This document shows, in pieces, positions 52,466 through 60,529 of a stretch of 64,000 nucleotides of DNA (within the stretch, counting starts at the first letter, position 1; the number at the start of each line of letters is the position of its first letter). The notes beneath the pieces are model-generated. The model was not told the DNA's origin. It did not search any database and worked only from the letters and a program-made list of their open reading frames with translations. Where the stretch lies: assembly GCF_041240605.1 (NCBI RefSeq), contig NZ_CP162487.1, positions 4,223,001 to 4,287,000 of the forward strand, read 5' to 3'. A program made the translations under genes and the position numbers. This stretch comes from Xanthomonas sp. DAR 80977 (lineage in GTDB: Bacteria; Pseudomonadota; Gammaproteobacteria; Xanthomonadales; Xanthomonadaceae).

Positions 52466-53370
52466 GCCTTGTTCCCCGCCGCCACCGGCGCCGGTTGCAG
52501 CACCGGCGCGCGGCGCGAGCGCCACAGCAGGAACAGGCCGAGCAGGATCAGCGGCGTGCTCAGGATCTGGCCCATGGTCAGCCAATGGAACGCCAGGTAG
52601 CCGATCGGCGCGTCGGGCACGCGCACGAACTCCACCGCGAAGCGGAACACGCCGTACAGCAGCGCGAACAGGCCGGACACCGCATAGCGCGCGCGCGGCC
52701 GCAGCGAGAACGCCCACAGCGCCACGAACATCACCAGGCCCTCCAGCACCGCTTCGTACAGCTGCGACGGATGCCGCGCGAACCTGTCCAGCGCGCCGCT
52801 GGCGTACTGCGCCTGGATCTGCGCCGCGCCCATCAGGCTCTGCATGGCCGGCGCGTCCGCCACGTCCTGCAGCGGCGCGCGCGGGAAGATCACGCCCCAG
52901 CCGGCGCCGGTGAACTTGCCCCACAACTCGCCGCCGACGAAATTGCCGACGCGGCCGAACCCCAGCCCCAGCGGCACCAGCGGCGCGACGAAATCCATGG
53001 TGTCGAAGAAGTGCAGGCGCGACTTGCGCGACCACCAGGCCGCGGCCACCAGCACGCCGATCAGGCCGCCGTGGAAGCTCATGCCGCCGTCCCACACCTT
53101 GAAGATCAGCAGCGGGTTGGCGAGGAAATCGCCCAGCGCGTAGAACGCCATGTAGCCGATGCGCCCGCCGAGCACCACGCCGAGCATCGCGTAGAACAGC
53201 AGGTCGGAGAATCCCTCCATGTCCACGCCCGGCAGGCGGCCGGCGCGGATGCGCAGCCGGCCCAGCCACCACGCCGAGGCGAAGGCGGCCAGGTACATCA
53301 GCCCATACCAGTGCACCTTCACCGGGCCGAGCGAGAAGGCGATGGGGTCGATCTGGTGGAGATAGGTCAT
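52462..53370 (-). CDS. lgt: Prolipoprotein diacylglyceryl transferase
   Basis: 302 aa inner-membrane enzyme with about seven helices that puts diacylglycerol on the lipobox Cys. Signatures: HWYGLMYLAAFASAWWLG, GGRIGYMAFYALGDFL, GGMSFHGGLIGVLVAAAWW and GRVGNFVGGELWG. The ATG at 53370 (MTYLHQIDPIAFSLG) fits the family. An upstream in-frame extension runs through a tandem repeat and is not believable. Essential for the lipoproteins seen elsewhere in the window. Confidence 0.95.
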   Translation of the reverse strand: MTYLHQIDPIAFSLGPVKVHWYGLMYLAAFASAWWLGRLRIRAGRLPGVDMEGFSDLLFYAMLGVVLGGRIGYMAFYALGDFLANPLLIFKVWDGGMSFHGGLIGVLVAAAWWSRKSRLHFFDTMDFVAPLVPLGLGFGRVGNFVGGELWGKFTGAGWGVIFPRAPLQDVADAPAMQSLMGAAQIQAQYASGALDRFARHPSQLYEAVLEGLVMFVALWAFSLRPRARYAVSGLFALLYGVFRFAVEFVRVPDAPIGYLAFHWLTMGQILSTPLILLGLFLLWRSRRAPVLQPAPVAAGNKA

Positions 53371-53405
53371 GCGGGAACGTCGGCCGGAGGGCGAGGGTCG
53401 CCTAT

Positions 53406-53723
53406 TCTGCCATCGGCGCCGGCCACCGCCGCGGTTGCGATCGACAACATGACGCCCCCCTTCATCTGCCGGCAGGCGCGGAGCGTCTGCCATCGGCACC
53501 GGCCACCGCCGCGGTTGCGATCGACAACATGACGCCCCCTTCATCTGCCGGCAGGCGCGGAGCGTCTGCCATCGGCGCCGGCCACCGCCGCGGTTGCGAT
53601 CGACAACATGACGCCCCCCTTCATCTGCCGGCAGGCGCAAGCGTCTGACACTGGCGCCAGCCCTGCCGTGGTCGCGTTCGCCGCGGGGACGCCCCTCCAG
53701 TCATCTGCCGGCAGGCGCGAGCG
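53406..53723. repeat. Four-copy ~80-bp tandem repeat upstream of lgt
   Basis: Units at 53406-53485, 53486-53564, 53565-53643 and a diverged one at 53644-53723. The first three differ at only a few positions, including the length of a C run after GACG. Each ends with the perfect palindrome CTGCCGGCAG in CATCTGCCGGCAGGCGC. No unique spacers. It lies between the small TPM gene and the lgt start, where the lgt operon promoter is expected. Confidence 0.92.
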
Positions 53724-53743
53724 GCGCCATGCCGTGCCGGCAC

Positions 53744-54235
53744 TCAGTCCAGCAGCTGCGGCATGTTCGGCAGTTCGTCGCGCTCGGGCTGCCCCGGCTG
53801 CGCCGGGAAATGCGCGGCCAGCAGCGCCGACACCGCCGCCACCCCGGCGATCACCGCCTGCTCGGGCTGGCCGGCGCGCATGTCGGCTTCGATCAACGCG
53901 CAGACCTGGCGCCACTGCGCCGCGTCGACACGCCCCTGCAGGCCGCGATCGGCCACGATCTCGATGCGGTGGTCGGCCAGCAGCAGATAGATCAGCACGC
54001 CGTTGTTGGCCTCGGTGTCCCAGGTGCGCAACTGCGCGAACGCCTGCTCGGCGCGCGTGCGCGGCGCCAGGCCGCGCAACACCGCCGCCGGCGCCAGCGC
54101 CGATTCGACCGCGAACATCACCTGCCCGCGGTGCGTGCGCTCGCCGTCGGCGATCGCCGCGCCGATGCGCTCCAGGCTGGCGCTCGGGAACAGCCGGTGC
54201 GCCGCCGGCGCGAACAGATGACGGAGCAGACGCAT
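53744..54235 (-). CDS. TPM-domain (YgcG-like) cytoplasmic/peripheral protein
   Basis: 163 aa, ATG overlapping the upstream TPM gene stop (TGATG). A short basic N-terminus (MRLLRHLFAPAAHRLF) precedes a TPM domain: ERIGAAIADGERTHRGQVMF, AFAQLRTWDTEANNGVLIYL and LLADHRIEIVADRGLQGRVD. TPM domains occur in proteins of membrane-complex turnover; E. coli YgcG is the relative of unknown role. Lies with a larger TPM membrane protein and LemA, a frequent trio. Confidence 0.85.
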   Translation of the reverse strand: MRLLRHLFAPAAHRLFPSASLERIGAAIADGERTHRGQVMFAVESALAPAAVLRGLAPRTRAEQAFAQLRTWDTEANNGVLIYLLLADHRIEIVADRGLQGRVDAAQWRQVCALIEADMRAGQPEQAVIAGVAAVSALLAAHFPAQPGQPERDELPNMPQLLD

Positions 54236-55185
54236 CACCAACTCCCCGAGGCTCCACCGCCTCCCGAACTGCCGCCGCCACCGCCCCAGCCGCCACCACC
54301 GCCGCCGAAACCGCCGCCGCCTCCGAAACCACCGCCACCGAAACCGCCGAAGCCGCCCCCGAAGCCGCCGCCACCCCATCCCCCGCCGCCGCCGACCGAG
54401 CGGCCCGACGAGACGCCCGACAGCAGCCCCAGCACCAGGCCGATCGCGCCGGTCAGCGCAGCGACGAACAGCGACAGGCTCAGCAGCAGGCCCACGCCGC
54501 CGCCGGCCAGCGCCGCCAGCCCGGCGCGCAACGGCCGCGGCGCGCGCGCGAACAGCAGCTGCGCGACGAAGGCGGCGAACAGGCCGCCGAAGAAGCCGAG
54601 CGGCAGCTTGCCGCCGGAGCGCGCCTCGGCCGCATGCGTGCTCACCGGCGCCGGCAACGGCTCGCCGTCGATCAGCTTGACCAGCATCGCGGTGGCCTCT
54701 GCGATGCCGCCGCTGTAGTCGCCGGCGCGGAACCGCGGCACCAGGTACTCCTGGATGATGCGGTTGGCGGTGGCGTCGGGAATCGCGCCTTCCAGGCCGT
54801 AGCCGGGCTGGATGCGCACGCGCCGGTCGTCCTTGGCCACCACCAGCAGCACGCCGTCGTCCACGCCCTTGCGGCCGATCTTCCACTGGTCGAACACGCG
54901 CTGGGTGTACTGCTCGATCGTCTCCGGCGCGGTGCTGGCGACCACCAGCACCTGCAGCTGGCTGCCCTTGCGCTGCTGCAGCTGCACCGCCTGCTGTTCC
55001 AGCTGCAGCCGCTGGGTCGGCTGCAAGGTGCCGGTGGTGTCGACCACCGGCGTGTCCAGCGGCGGGATCGGCGCCTCGCCGGCCGCCTGCGCCCAGGCCA
55101 GCAGCGGCAACAGCGCCAGCAGCATCCCGAGCCAGGCATGCCGGCCGCGGCGCGCGGGGCGGTGGCGGGTGGTGGTATCGCGCAT
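54235..55185 (-). CDS. TPM-domain membrane protein with Gly-rich tail
   Basis: 316 aa from ATG 55185, supported by AGGAG. A signal peptide (HAWLGMLLALLPLLAWAQA) is followed by a TPM domain at 45-185 (PVVDTTGTLQPTQRLQLEQQ, DDGVLLVVAKDDRRVRIQPG). Two or three membrane helices follow near 225-275 and then a tail of about 60 residues nearly all Gly, Ser, Phe and Trp (GGGGFGGGGGFGGGGGGWGG). The same architecture is known in YgcG. It is downstream of a lemA-type gene with 184 bp between. Confidence 0.88.
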   Translation of the reverse strand: MRDTTTRHRPARRGRHAWLGMLLALLPLLAWAQAAGEAPIPPLDTPVVDTTGTLQPTQRLQLEQQAVQLQQRKGSQLQVLVVASTAPETIEQYTQRVFDQWKIGRKGVDDGVLLVVAKDDRRVRIQPGYGLEGAIPDATANRIIQEYLVPRFRAGDYSGGIAEATAMLVKLIDGEPLPAPVSTHAAEARSGGKLPLGFFGGLFAAFVAQLLFARAPRPLRAGLAALAGGGVGLLLSLSLFVAALTGAIGLVLGLLSGVSSGRSVGGGGGWGGGGFGGGFGGFGGGGFGGGGGFGGGGGGWGGGGGSSGGGGASGSW

Positions 55186-55369
55186 TGCGGACTCCTGCCG
55201 GCGCGCTCGCGCGGCGGCATCGAAGGGTGGACACCGCAGCGGCGGCGTGGCCCGGGAAGCGGCCGGCCGGCTCACGCCGCCGGCCCGGCTGCACACACCG
55301 GCCGCACGCCGCAGCGCGGGCCGGCACGCAGCGGCGCCAGCGTCGGCACCGCCACGCGCTGCAGTGCGC

Positions 55370-56017
55370 TTACTGCGCCGGCGCCGGCTGCGGCGCCTGC
55401 TGCGGCTGCGGCTGCGGCGCGGTCTGCGCCGGCTGGCCGCCGAAGTTCACCGCCGGCGCCTCGGAGATCTGCGCCTCGTTGGCCACGGAGAAGTTCGGCT
55501 TTTCCTTGTAGCCGAAGATCTTGGAGGTGATCACCTGCGGAAACGAGCGGATGTAGGTGTTGTAGTCCTGCACCGCCTGGATGTAGCGGCCGCGGGCCAC
55601 GGTGATGCGGTTCTCGGTGCCTTCCAGCTGCGCCTGCAGGTCGCGGAACGACTGGTCGGACTTGAGGTTGGGATAGTTCTCGGTGACCACCAGCAGCCGC
55701 GACAGGGCGCTGGACAGCTGGCCCTGCGCCTGCTGGAACTGCTGCAGCGACGCCGCATCGTCGGCATTGACCTGGACCTGGCCGACCCGCGCGCGGGCGT
55801 TGGTCACGTCGGTCAGCACCTGCCGCTCCTGGTCGGCATAGCCCTTGACCGTGTTGACCAGGTTCGGGATCAGGTCGGCGCGGCGCTTGTACTGGTTCAG
55901 CACCTCGGACCAGCCGGCCTTGACCGCCTCGTCCTTCTGCTGGATCGCGTTGTAGCCGCAGCCGGACAGCAGCGCCACCACGGCGGCGAGGAACAAGGAA
56001 CGGGACAACAGGCGCAT
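55370..56017 (-). CDS. LemA family lipoprotein
   Basis: 215 aa from ATG 56017, which has GGAGAG upstream; ATG 56032 would add five residues. The signal peptide has lipobox LLSGC. The LemA helical core has the classic sequence VLNQYKRRADLIPNLVNTVK, LLVVTENYPNLKSDQSF and RGRYIQAVQDYNTYIRSFPQ. The C-terminal tail is Gln/Pro/Ala-rich. Function is unknown; it is usually co-located with TPM proteins as here. Confidence 0.92.
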   Translation of the reverse strand: MRLLSRSLFLAAVVALLSGCGYNAIQQKDEAVKAGWSEVLNQYKRRADLIPNLVNTVKGYADQERQVLTDVTNARARVGQVQVNADDAASLQQFQQAQGQLSSALSRLLVVTENYPNLKSDQSFRDLQAQLEGTENRITVARGRYIQAVQDYNTYIRSFPQVITSKIFGYKEKPNFSVANEAQISEAPAVNFGGQPAQTAPQPQPQQAPQPAPAQ

Positions 56018-56093
56018 GGCGCTCTCCGGCATGAAGACAGGGCGCAGCTTGCCACGCGCCCCGTGAAAACGCAGCCGCGGCCGCGTCAGCCGT

Positions 56094-56843
56094 TCACCAC
56101 TGGCCGGCGCCGGGCACGTGATGGGCGGCGGCGCGGCGGCGCATCAGCAGGTTCAGCCACTCCACCAGCACCGAGAAGCCCATCGCCGCGTAGATGTAGG
56201 GCTTGGGCACGTGCACGTCCAGGCCGTCCAGGATCAGCACCACGCCGATCATCAGGATGAACGCCAGCGCCAGCATCTTCACCGTCGGGTTGGCGTCGAT
56301 GAAGCGGCCCAGCGGGTTGGCCGCCAGCAGCATCACCGCCACCGCCAGCAGCACCGCCGCGACCATCACCGGGATGTGCTGGGCCATGCCGACCGCGGTG
56401 ATCACCGAGTCCAGCGAGAACACGATGTCGATCACCGCGATCTGCGCGATCACCATCCAGAACACGCCCGAGGCCTTGCTGGTGGTCGGATCGGCGTCTT
56501 CGCCGCCGGTGATCATCTCGCGGATCTCCATCGTGCCCTTCACCAGCAGGAACAGGCCGCCGACGATCAGCACCAGGTCGCGCACCGAGATGCCCATGCC
56601 GGCGACGCTGAACAGCTCGCCCTGCATCCGCGCCAGGAACGCCAGCGACACCAGCAGCGCGATGCGGGTCAGGCACGCCACCGCGATGCCGAACTTGCGC
56701 GCGGCCGGGCGTTGCGCCTCCGGCAGCTTGCCCACCGCGATGGAGATGAACACCAGGTTGTCGATGCCCAGCACGATTTCCAACGCGCTCAGCGTCAGCA
56801 GCGTCAGCCAGGTGTTGGGATCGGCGAGAAACTCGAAAGCCAT
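56094..56843 (-). CDS. TerC family inner-membrane protein
   Basis: 249 aa with seven or so helices. Family motifs are LEIVLGIDNLVFISIAVGKL, VIDIVFSLDSVITAVGM and the end YIYAAMGFSVLVEWLNLLMR. The conserved acidic residues in GIDN and SLDS may bind a metal. TerC proteins are implicated in manganese export or in metal loading of secreted proteins. No yybP-ykoY riboswitch can fit in the 40 bp upstream. Confidence 0.9.
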   Translation of the reverse strand: MAFEFLADPNTWLTLLTLSALEIVLGIDNLVFISIAVGKLPEAQRPAARKFGIAVACLTRIALLVSLAFLARMQGELFSVAGMGISVRDLVLIVGGLFLLVKGTMEIREMITGGEDADPTTSKASGVFWMVIAQIAVIDIVFSLDSVITAVGMAQHIPVMVAAVLLAVAVMLLAANPLGRFIDANPTVKMLALAFILMIGVVLILDGLDVHVPKPYIYAAMGFSVLVEWLNLLMRRRAAAHHVPGAGQW

Positions 56844-56883
56844 GGGGGTCGAATCCTTTAACGGTAAAAAAGACGGGGGGACG

Positions 56884-57264
56884 TCACAGCACGCGCGGCA
56901 GCAGGATCAGTCCCCAGCACAGCAGCACATTGGCCAGCATCAGCAGCACCGCGGCCGAACCCATGTCCTTGGCGCGGCCGGCCAGTTCGTGGTGCTCCGG
57001 CCCGTAGCGCTCGATCACCGCCTCGATCGCCGAATTGAGCAGTTCCACCGCCAGCACCAGCAGCAGCGAGCCGATCATCAGCGCCTGCTGCACCGGTCCG
57101 TCGCCCAGCCACAGCGCCAACGGCGCCAGCAGCACGAACAGGCACACCTCCAGCCGGAACGAGGATTCGTGCAGCCAGGCCGCGCGCAGGCCCTGGTACG
57201 ACCAGCGCAGCGCCATCAGCATCCGGCGCGGTCCGCGCGGCAGGTGCCCGAATTGGTCGGCCAT
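56884..57264 (-). CDS. dgkA: Diacylglycerol kinase
   Basis: 126 aa, three predicted helices, trimeric inner-membrane enzyme that recycles diacylglycerol to phosphatidic acid. The signature is VELLNSAIEAVIERYGPEHH, followed by ELAGRAKDMGSAAV. The start is GTG-free (ATG) and length matches the family. It precedes terC by 40 bp on the same strand and is divergent from the SGNH hydrolase. Confidence 0.93.
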   Translation of the reverse strand: MADQFGHLPRGPRRMLMALRWSYQGLRAAWLHESSFRLEVCLFVLLAPLALWLGDGPVQQALMIGSLLLVLAVELLNSAIEAVIERYGPEHHELAGRAKDMGSAAVLLMLANVLLCWGLILLPRVL

Positions 57265-57467
57265 GGCTCAGGCCCGGCCTGGGGAACGAAGACGCGACGG
57301 CGACGGCCGGAAGGGAACGGTCATGGGCGATGGCGAAGCGGGCTAGGCGCCAATTTTGCCACAAGCCCCCACTCGCCGCTGGACTGAACCGCCGCCGGCG
57401 GCGGATTTGCCTGCGGCGCACCGCCTGCGGCACCATCGCCGCTCCCTCGCATCCAGGAGGCGCCACC

Positions 57468-58178
57468 ATGCCCCGTTCGCCGCTGCGCGCCGCGCTGCTC
57501 GCCACCTGCCTGTTCCTGCTGGGCCTGCAGTCGGCCCTGGCGCTGACCCCGACGCCCGCGCCGAAGATCCCCGAACAGGTCTCCAACCCGGCCTGGGAAG
57601 AGGACATGCAGCGCTTCGCCCAGGCCGATGCCGCGCATCCGCCCAAGCCCGGCGGCGTGCTGTTCGTCGGCAGTTCCTCGATCCGCTTCTGGACCTCGCT
57701 GGCCAGCGACTTCCCCGGCGTGGACACGCTCAACCGCGGCTTCGGCGGTTCGGAGATCCGCGACAGCACCTGGTACGCCGACCGCGTCGTGGTGCCGTAC
57801 CGGCCGCGCCTGATCGTGTTCTACGCCGGCGACAACGACCTCAACAGCGGCCGCAGCCCGCAGCAGCTGCGCGACGACTTCCTGGCCTTCGTGGCCAGGG
57901 TGCGCCGCGACCTGCCCGGCACCCGCATCGCCTACCTCTCGATCAAGCCCAGCCCGGCGCGCGCGGCGCTGCTGCCGCAGGCCACCGAGGCCAACGCGCT
58001 GATCCGCAAGGCCGCCGCCGGGCTGAAGCGGGTGGACTTCATCGACGTGTCCACGCCGATGCTCGGCGCCGACGGGCAGCCGCGCGCCGAGCTGTTCGGG
58101 CCGGACCACCTGCACATGAATGCGGCCGGCTATGCGCTGTGGCGCGACATCGTGCGGCCCTATCTGCAGCGCAAGTAG
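57468..58178 (+). CDS. Exported SGNH/GDSL-family hydrolase
   Basis: 236 aa with a strong SD (AGGAGG). A signal peptide (ALLATCLFLLGLQSALA) precedes a flavodoxin-like SGNH domain. Block I is GGVLFVGSSSIRFWTSL with the nucleophile Ser; block II has GFGGSEIRDS; block III is YAGDNDLNSG; block V is GPDHLHMNAAGYALW with the Asp and His. Likely an esterase or acetyl-hydrolase acting in the periplasm; substrate unknown. Confidence 0.88.
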   Translation: MPRSPLRAALLATCLFLLGLQSALALTPTPAPKIPEQVSNPAWEEDMQRFAQADAAHPPKPGGVLFVGSSSIRFWTSLASDFPGVDTLNRGFGGSEIRDSTWYADRVVVPYRPRLIVFYAGDNDLNSGRSPQQLRDDFLAFVARVRRDLPGTRIAYLSIKPSPARAALLPQATEANALIRKAAAGLKRVDFIDVSTPMLGADGQPRAELFGPDHLHMNAAGYALWRDIVRPYLQRK

Positions 58179-58185
58179 GAAACAG

Positions 58186-58228
58186 CGCCCGCCCGGCCGC
58201 CCGAGCGGCTACCCTTGGCGGGCGTTTT
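58186..58228 (+). terminator. Possible rho-independent terminator
   Basis: CGCCCGCC pairs with GGCGGGCG over a 23-nt GC-rich loop, followed by TTTT, between the SGNH hydrolase and the response-regulator gene. Confidence 0.6.
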
Positions 58229-58258
58229 CCGTTGTCCCCCAGCGTGGAGTAGCACAGG

Positions 58259-58945
58259 ATGCCCAGGGCCCTGGTCATCGAAGACGATGAAGTGACCGCC
58301 CGCGACATCGTCGCCGAACTCGGCGCGCACGGCTTCACCGCCGTGTGGATCGCCAACGGCCGCGACGGCCTGCAGCACGCGCTGGCCGACGGTTACGACA
58401 TCATCACCCTGGACCGCATGCTGCCCGGCATGGACGGCATCGACGTGGTCTCCGAACTGCGCAAGCGCGCGGTGGAAACGCCGGTGCTGATGATCAGCGC
58501 GCTGTCGGAGGTGGACGAGCGCGTGCGCGGCCTGCGCGCCGGCGGCGACGACTACCTGACCAAGCCGTTCTCGCCCGACGAGCTCGCCGCGCGCGCCGAA
58601 GTGCTGCTGCGCCGCCGTCGCAACGCGAGCGCCACGCCGGAAACCCGCCTGCGCGTGGCCGACCTCGAACTCGACCTGGTCCGCCACAACGCATTGCGCA
58701 ACGGCCAGCCGCTCGCGCTGCTGCCCACCGAGTTCCGCCTGCTCGAATTCCTGATGCGCAACGCCGGCCAGGTGGTGACGCGGCAGATGATCTTCGAGCA
58801 CGTGTGGGGCTTCCATTTCGATCCGGGCACCAACGTGATCGACGTCCATCTGGGCCGCCTGCGCCGCAAGATCGACGGCAACGGCCAGCCGCCGCTCATC
58901 CGCACGATGCGCGGCTCGGGGTACGTGCTTGCGCCCGCTGACTGA
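58259..58945 (+). CDS. OmpR-family response regulator
   Basis: 228 aa. The receiver domain has the acidic pair in ALVIEDDEVTARDIVAELG, the phospho-Asp in IITLDRMLPGMDGIDVV and Lys in DYLTKPFSPDE. The winged-helix output domain shows LLPTEFRLLEFLMRNAGQVV, VDVHLGRLR-type recognition (VIDVHLGRLRRKIDG) and TMRGSGYVLAP. It overlaps the kinase by 17 nt and is upstream of an RND efflux operon, which is a likely target. Confidence 0.94.
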   Translation: MPRALVIEDDEVTARDIVAELGAHGFTAVWIANGRDGLQHALADGYDIITLDRMLPGMDGIDVVSELRKRAVETPVLMISALSEVDERVRGLRAGGDDYLTKPFSPDELAARAEVLLRRRRNASATPETRLRVADLELDLVRHNALRNGQPLALLPTEFRLLEFLMRNAGQVVTRQMIFEHVWGFHFDPGTNVIDVHLGRLRRKIDGNGQPPLIRTMRGSGYVLAPAD

Positions 58946-60392
58946 CGCCTGGCGTTCGGCCACCTCGCGGCTGATCCTCATCTACGGGACGCTGTTCGCG
59001 GTCTGGTGCATCGTGCTGCTCGGCGTGGTGCAGTGGGAGTCCTCGCGCTACCTGTCGAACGTGGTCGACCAGATGCTGGCCGCGCGCATCCATTACCTGG
59101 AGAACACCGATCCCAGGCGCCTGGCCGACACCGTGGCCGCGGCCAGCGCCATCGACATCCAGGGCTTCATGTGGGTGGGCCTGTTCGACGCGCAGGGGCG
59201 CCGCATCGCCGGCAACATCAACGCGGTGCCCAAGGGCATGGCCGAGGACGGGACGGTCAGCCCCATCGAGGCCAGCCTGATCGACGCCGGGCACGGCAGC
59301 CAGACCCGCGCGCGCGGCATCGCCCGGCAGTTGCCGGACGGCCGGCGCCTGGTGGTGGCCAAGGAAAGCAACGTCATCGACGGACTCAGCGGGATCATCT
59401 GCCGCGGACTGCTGTGGGGACTGTCGTTGACCCTGCTGCCCGGCGTGCTCGGCGGCATCCTCATCGCGCGCGGCCCCGCGCGGCGCATCCGCGCCATCCA
59501 GCGCGCCATGGAACCCATCCGCCAGGGCGACCTCAGCGTGCGCCTGCCGGTGTCGCGCGGCGGCGACGAGGTGGACCTGCTCGCGGCCACCGTGAACCAG
59601 ACGCTCGGCGAGATCGAGCGCCTGCTCGGCGAAGTGAAGGGCGTCACCGACAACATCGCCCACGACCTGCGCACCCCGCTCACGCGCATGCGCACGCGCC
59701 TGTACCGCCTGCAGCAACAGTTCGCCGGCCGCCCCGAAGGCGAGCAACTGGACGATTGCGTCGGCGAGATCGACACCGTGCTGACCCGGTTCCGCGCCCT
59801 GCTGCGGGTGTCGGAGCTGGAAGACCGCCAGCGCAGCGCCTGCTTCGCGACGGTGGACCTCGGCGCCCTGCTGCACGATGTCCACGAGTTCTACGCGCCG
59901 CTGGCCGAGGACCGCGGACAGGCCTTCGCGCTGGCGCTGGAGCGGCTGCCGGCGGTGCGCGGCGACCCGCACCTGCTGTTCGAGGCGCTGGCCAACCTGG
60001 TCGGCAACGCGATCAAGTTCACCCCCGACGGCGGGGCGATCCGCCTGGCGGCGTTCACCGACCCGGCCGGCAACGCCCGCATCGACGTCGCCGATACCGG
60101 GCCCGGCATCGCGCCCGACGAGCGCGAGGCGGTGTTCCGCCGTTTCTACCGCGGCGACCAGACCCGCGCCAAACCCGGCTGCGGGCTGGGACTGGCGATC
60201 GTCAGCGCCATCGTGCGCCTGCACGGCTATGCGCTGCGCGTGGGCGGCGACACGCGCGGGGCGGTGTTCTCGGTGATCTGCCCGCCCGCCGCGTCGCCCG
60301 AACACCACACGCCCGTGGCCTGCCGCCTGCAACAGGCCGACCACGGCGCGCCGGGCGAGCGCCTGCCGGATGCACGCCCGCTGGCGCCGTGA
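58929..60392 (+). CDS. Membrane sensor histidine kinase
   Basis: 487 aa, TTG start overlapping the regulator gene. TM1 near 16-37 (LIYGTLFAVWCIVLLGVVQW), a periplasmic sensor of about 115 residues, and TM2 near 158-178 precede HAMP (RRIRAIQRAMEPIRQGDLSV). HisKA has the phospho-His in NIAHDLRTPLTRMRTRLYRL; HATPase motifs are NLVGNAIKFTPDGG, DTGPGIAPDE and GCGLGLAIVSAI. A tail of about 40 residues beyond the kinase core is unusual. Signal unknown. Confidence 0.93.
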   Translation: MRPLTDAWRSATSRLILIYGTLFAVWCIVLLGVVQWESSRYLSNVVDQMLAARIHYLENTDPRRLADTVAAASAIDIQGFMWVGLFDAQGRRIAGNINAVPKGMAEDGTVSPIEASLIDAGHGSQTRARGIARQLPDGRRLVVAKESNVIDGLSGIICRGLLWGLSLTLLPGVLGGILIARGPARRIRAIQRAMEPIRQGDLSVRLPVSRGGDEVDLLAATVNQTLGEIERLLGEVKGVTDNIAHDLRTPLTRMRTRLYRLQQQFAGRPEGEQLDDCVGEIDTVLTRFRALLRVSELEDRQRSACFATVDLGALLHDVHEFYAPLAEDRGQAFALALERLPAVRGDPHLLFEALANLVGNAIKFTPDGGAIRLAAFTDPAGNARIDVADTGPGIAPDEREAVFRRFYRGDQTRAKPGCGLGLAIVSAIVRLHGYALRVGGDTRGAVFSVICPPAASPEHHTPVACRLQQADHGAPGERLPDARPLAP

Positions 60393-60443
60393 CGGGCAGA
60401 CGCAGCCTTCCGCCATCGCGCGTTTTGGGCTGCCGCAGCGCCA

Positions 60444-60462
60444 TCTAAATAAATCTTAACTA
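60444..60462 (+). promoter_or_regulatory. AT-rich direct-repeat-like box before the RND operon
   Basis: TCTAAATAAATCTTAACTA stands out in GC-rich DNA. It contains two similar hexamers (TCTAAA and CTTAAC) offset by about one DNA turn, the layout typical of OmpR-family binding sites. Located 68 nt before the RND permease ATG and 52 nt after the kinase stop. Could alternatively be a plain AT-rich promoter element. Confidence 0.4.
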
Positions 60463-60529
60463 CGCCCGGGGAGAGCCCAGGCGCAGAATCCGCCGCGACG
60501 CAACATTCGCGCACGGAACCCTCCCCTCC

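Noticed and set aside
53371..53640. In-frame N-terminal extension of Lgt through the tandem repeat.
   Set aside because: The repeats encode a repetitive basic peptide unlike any Lgt N-terminus, while the ATG at 53370 matches the family start exactly.
53406..53723. The 80-bp repeats as a CRISPR array.
   Set aside because: Units are contiguous with no unique spacers, are longer than CRISPR repeats, and no cas genes are present.
56844..56883. A manganese (yybP-ykoY) riboswitch before terC.
   Set aside because: The 40-bp interval is too short for the aptamer and shows no such structure.
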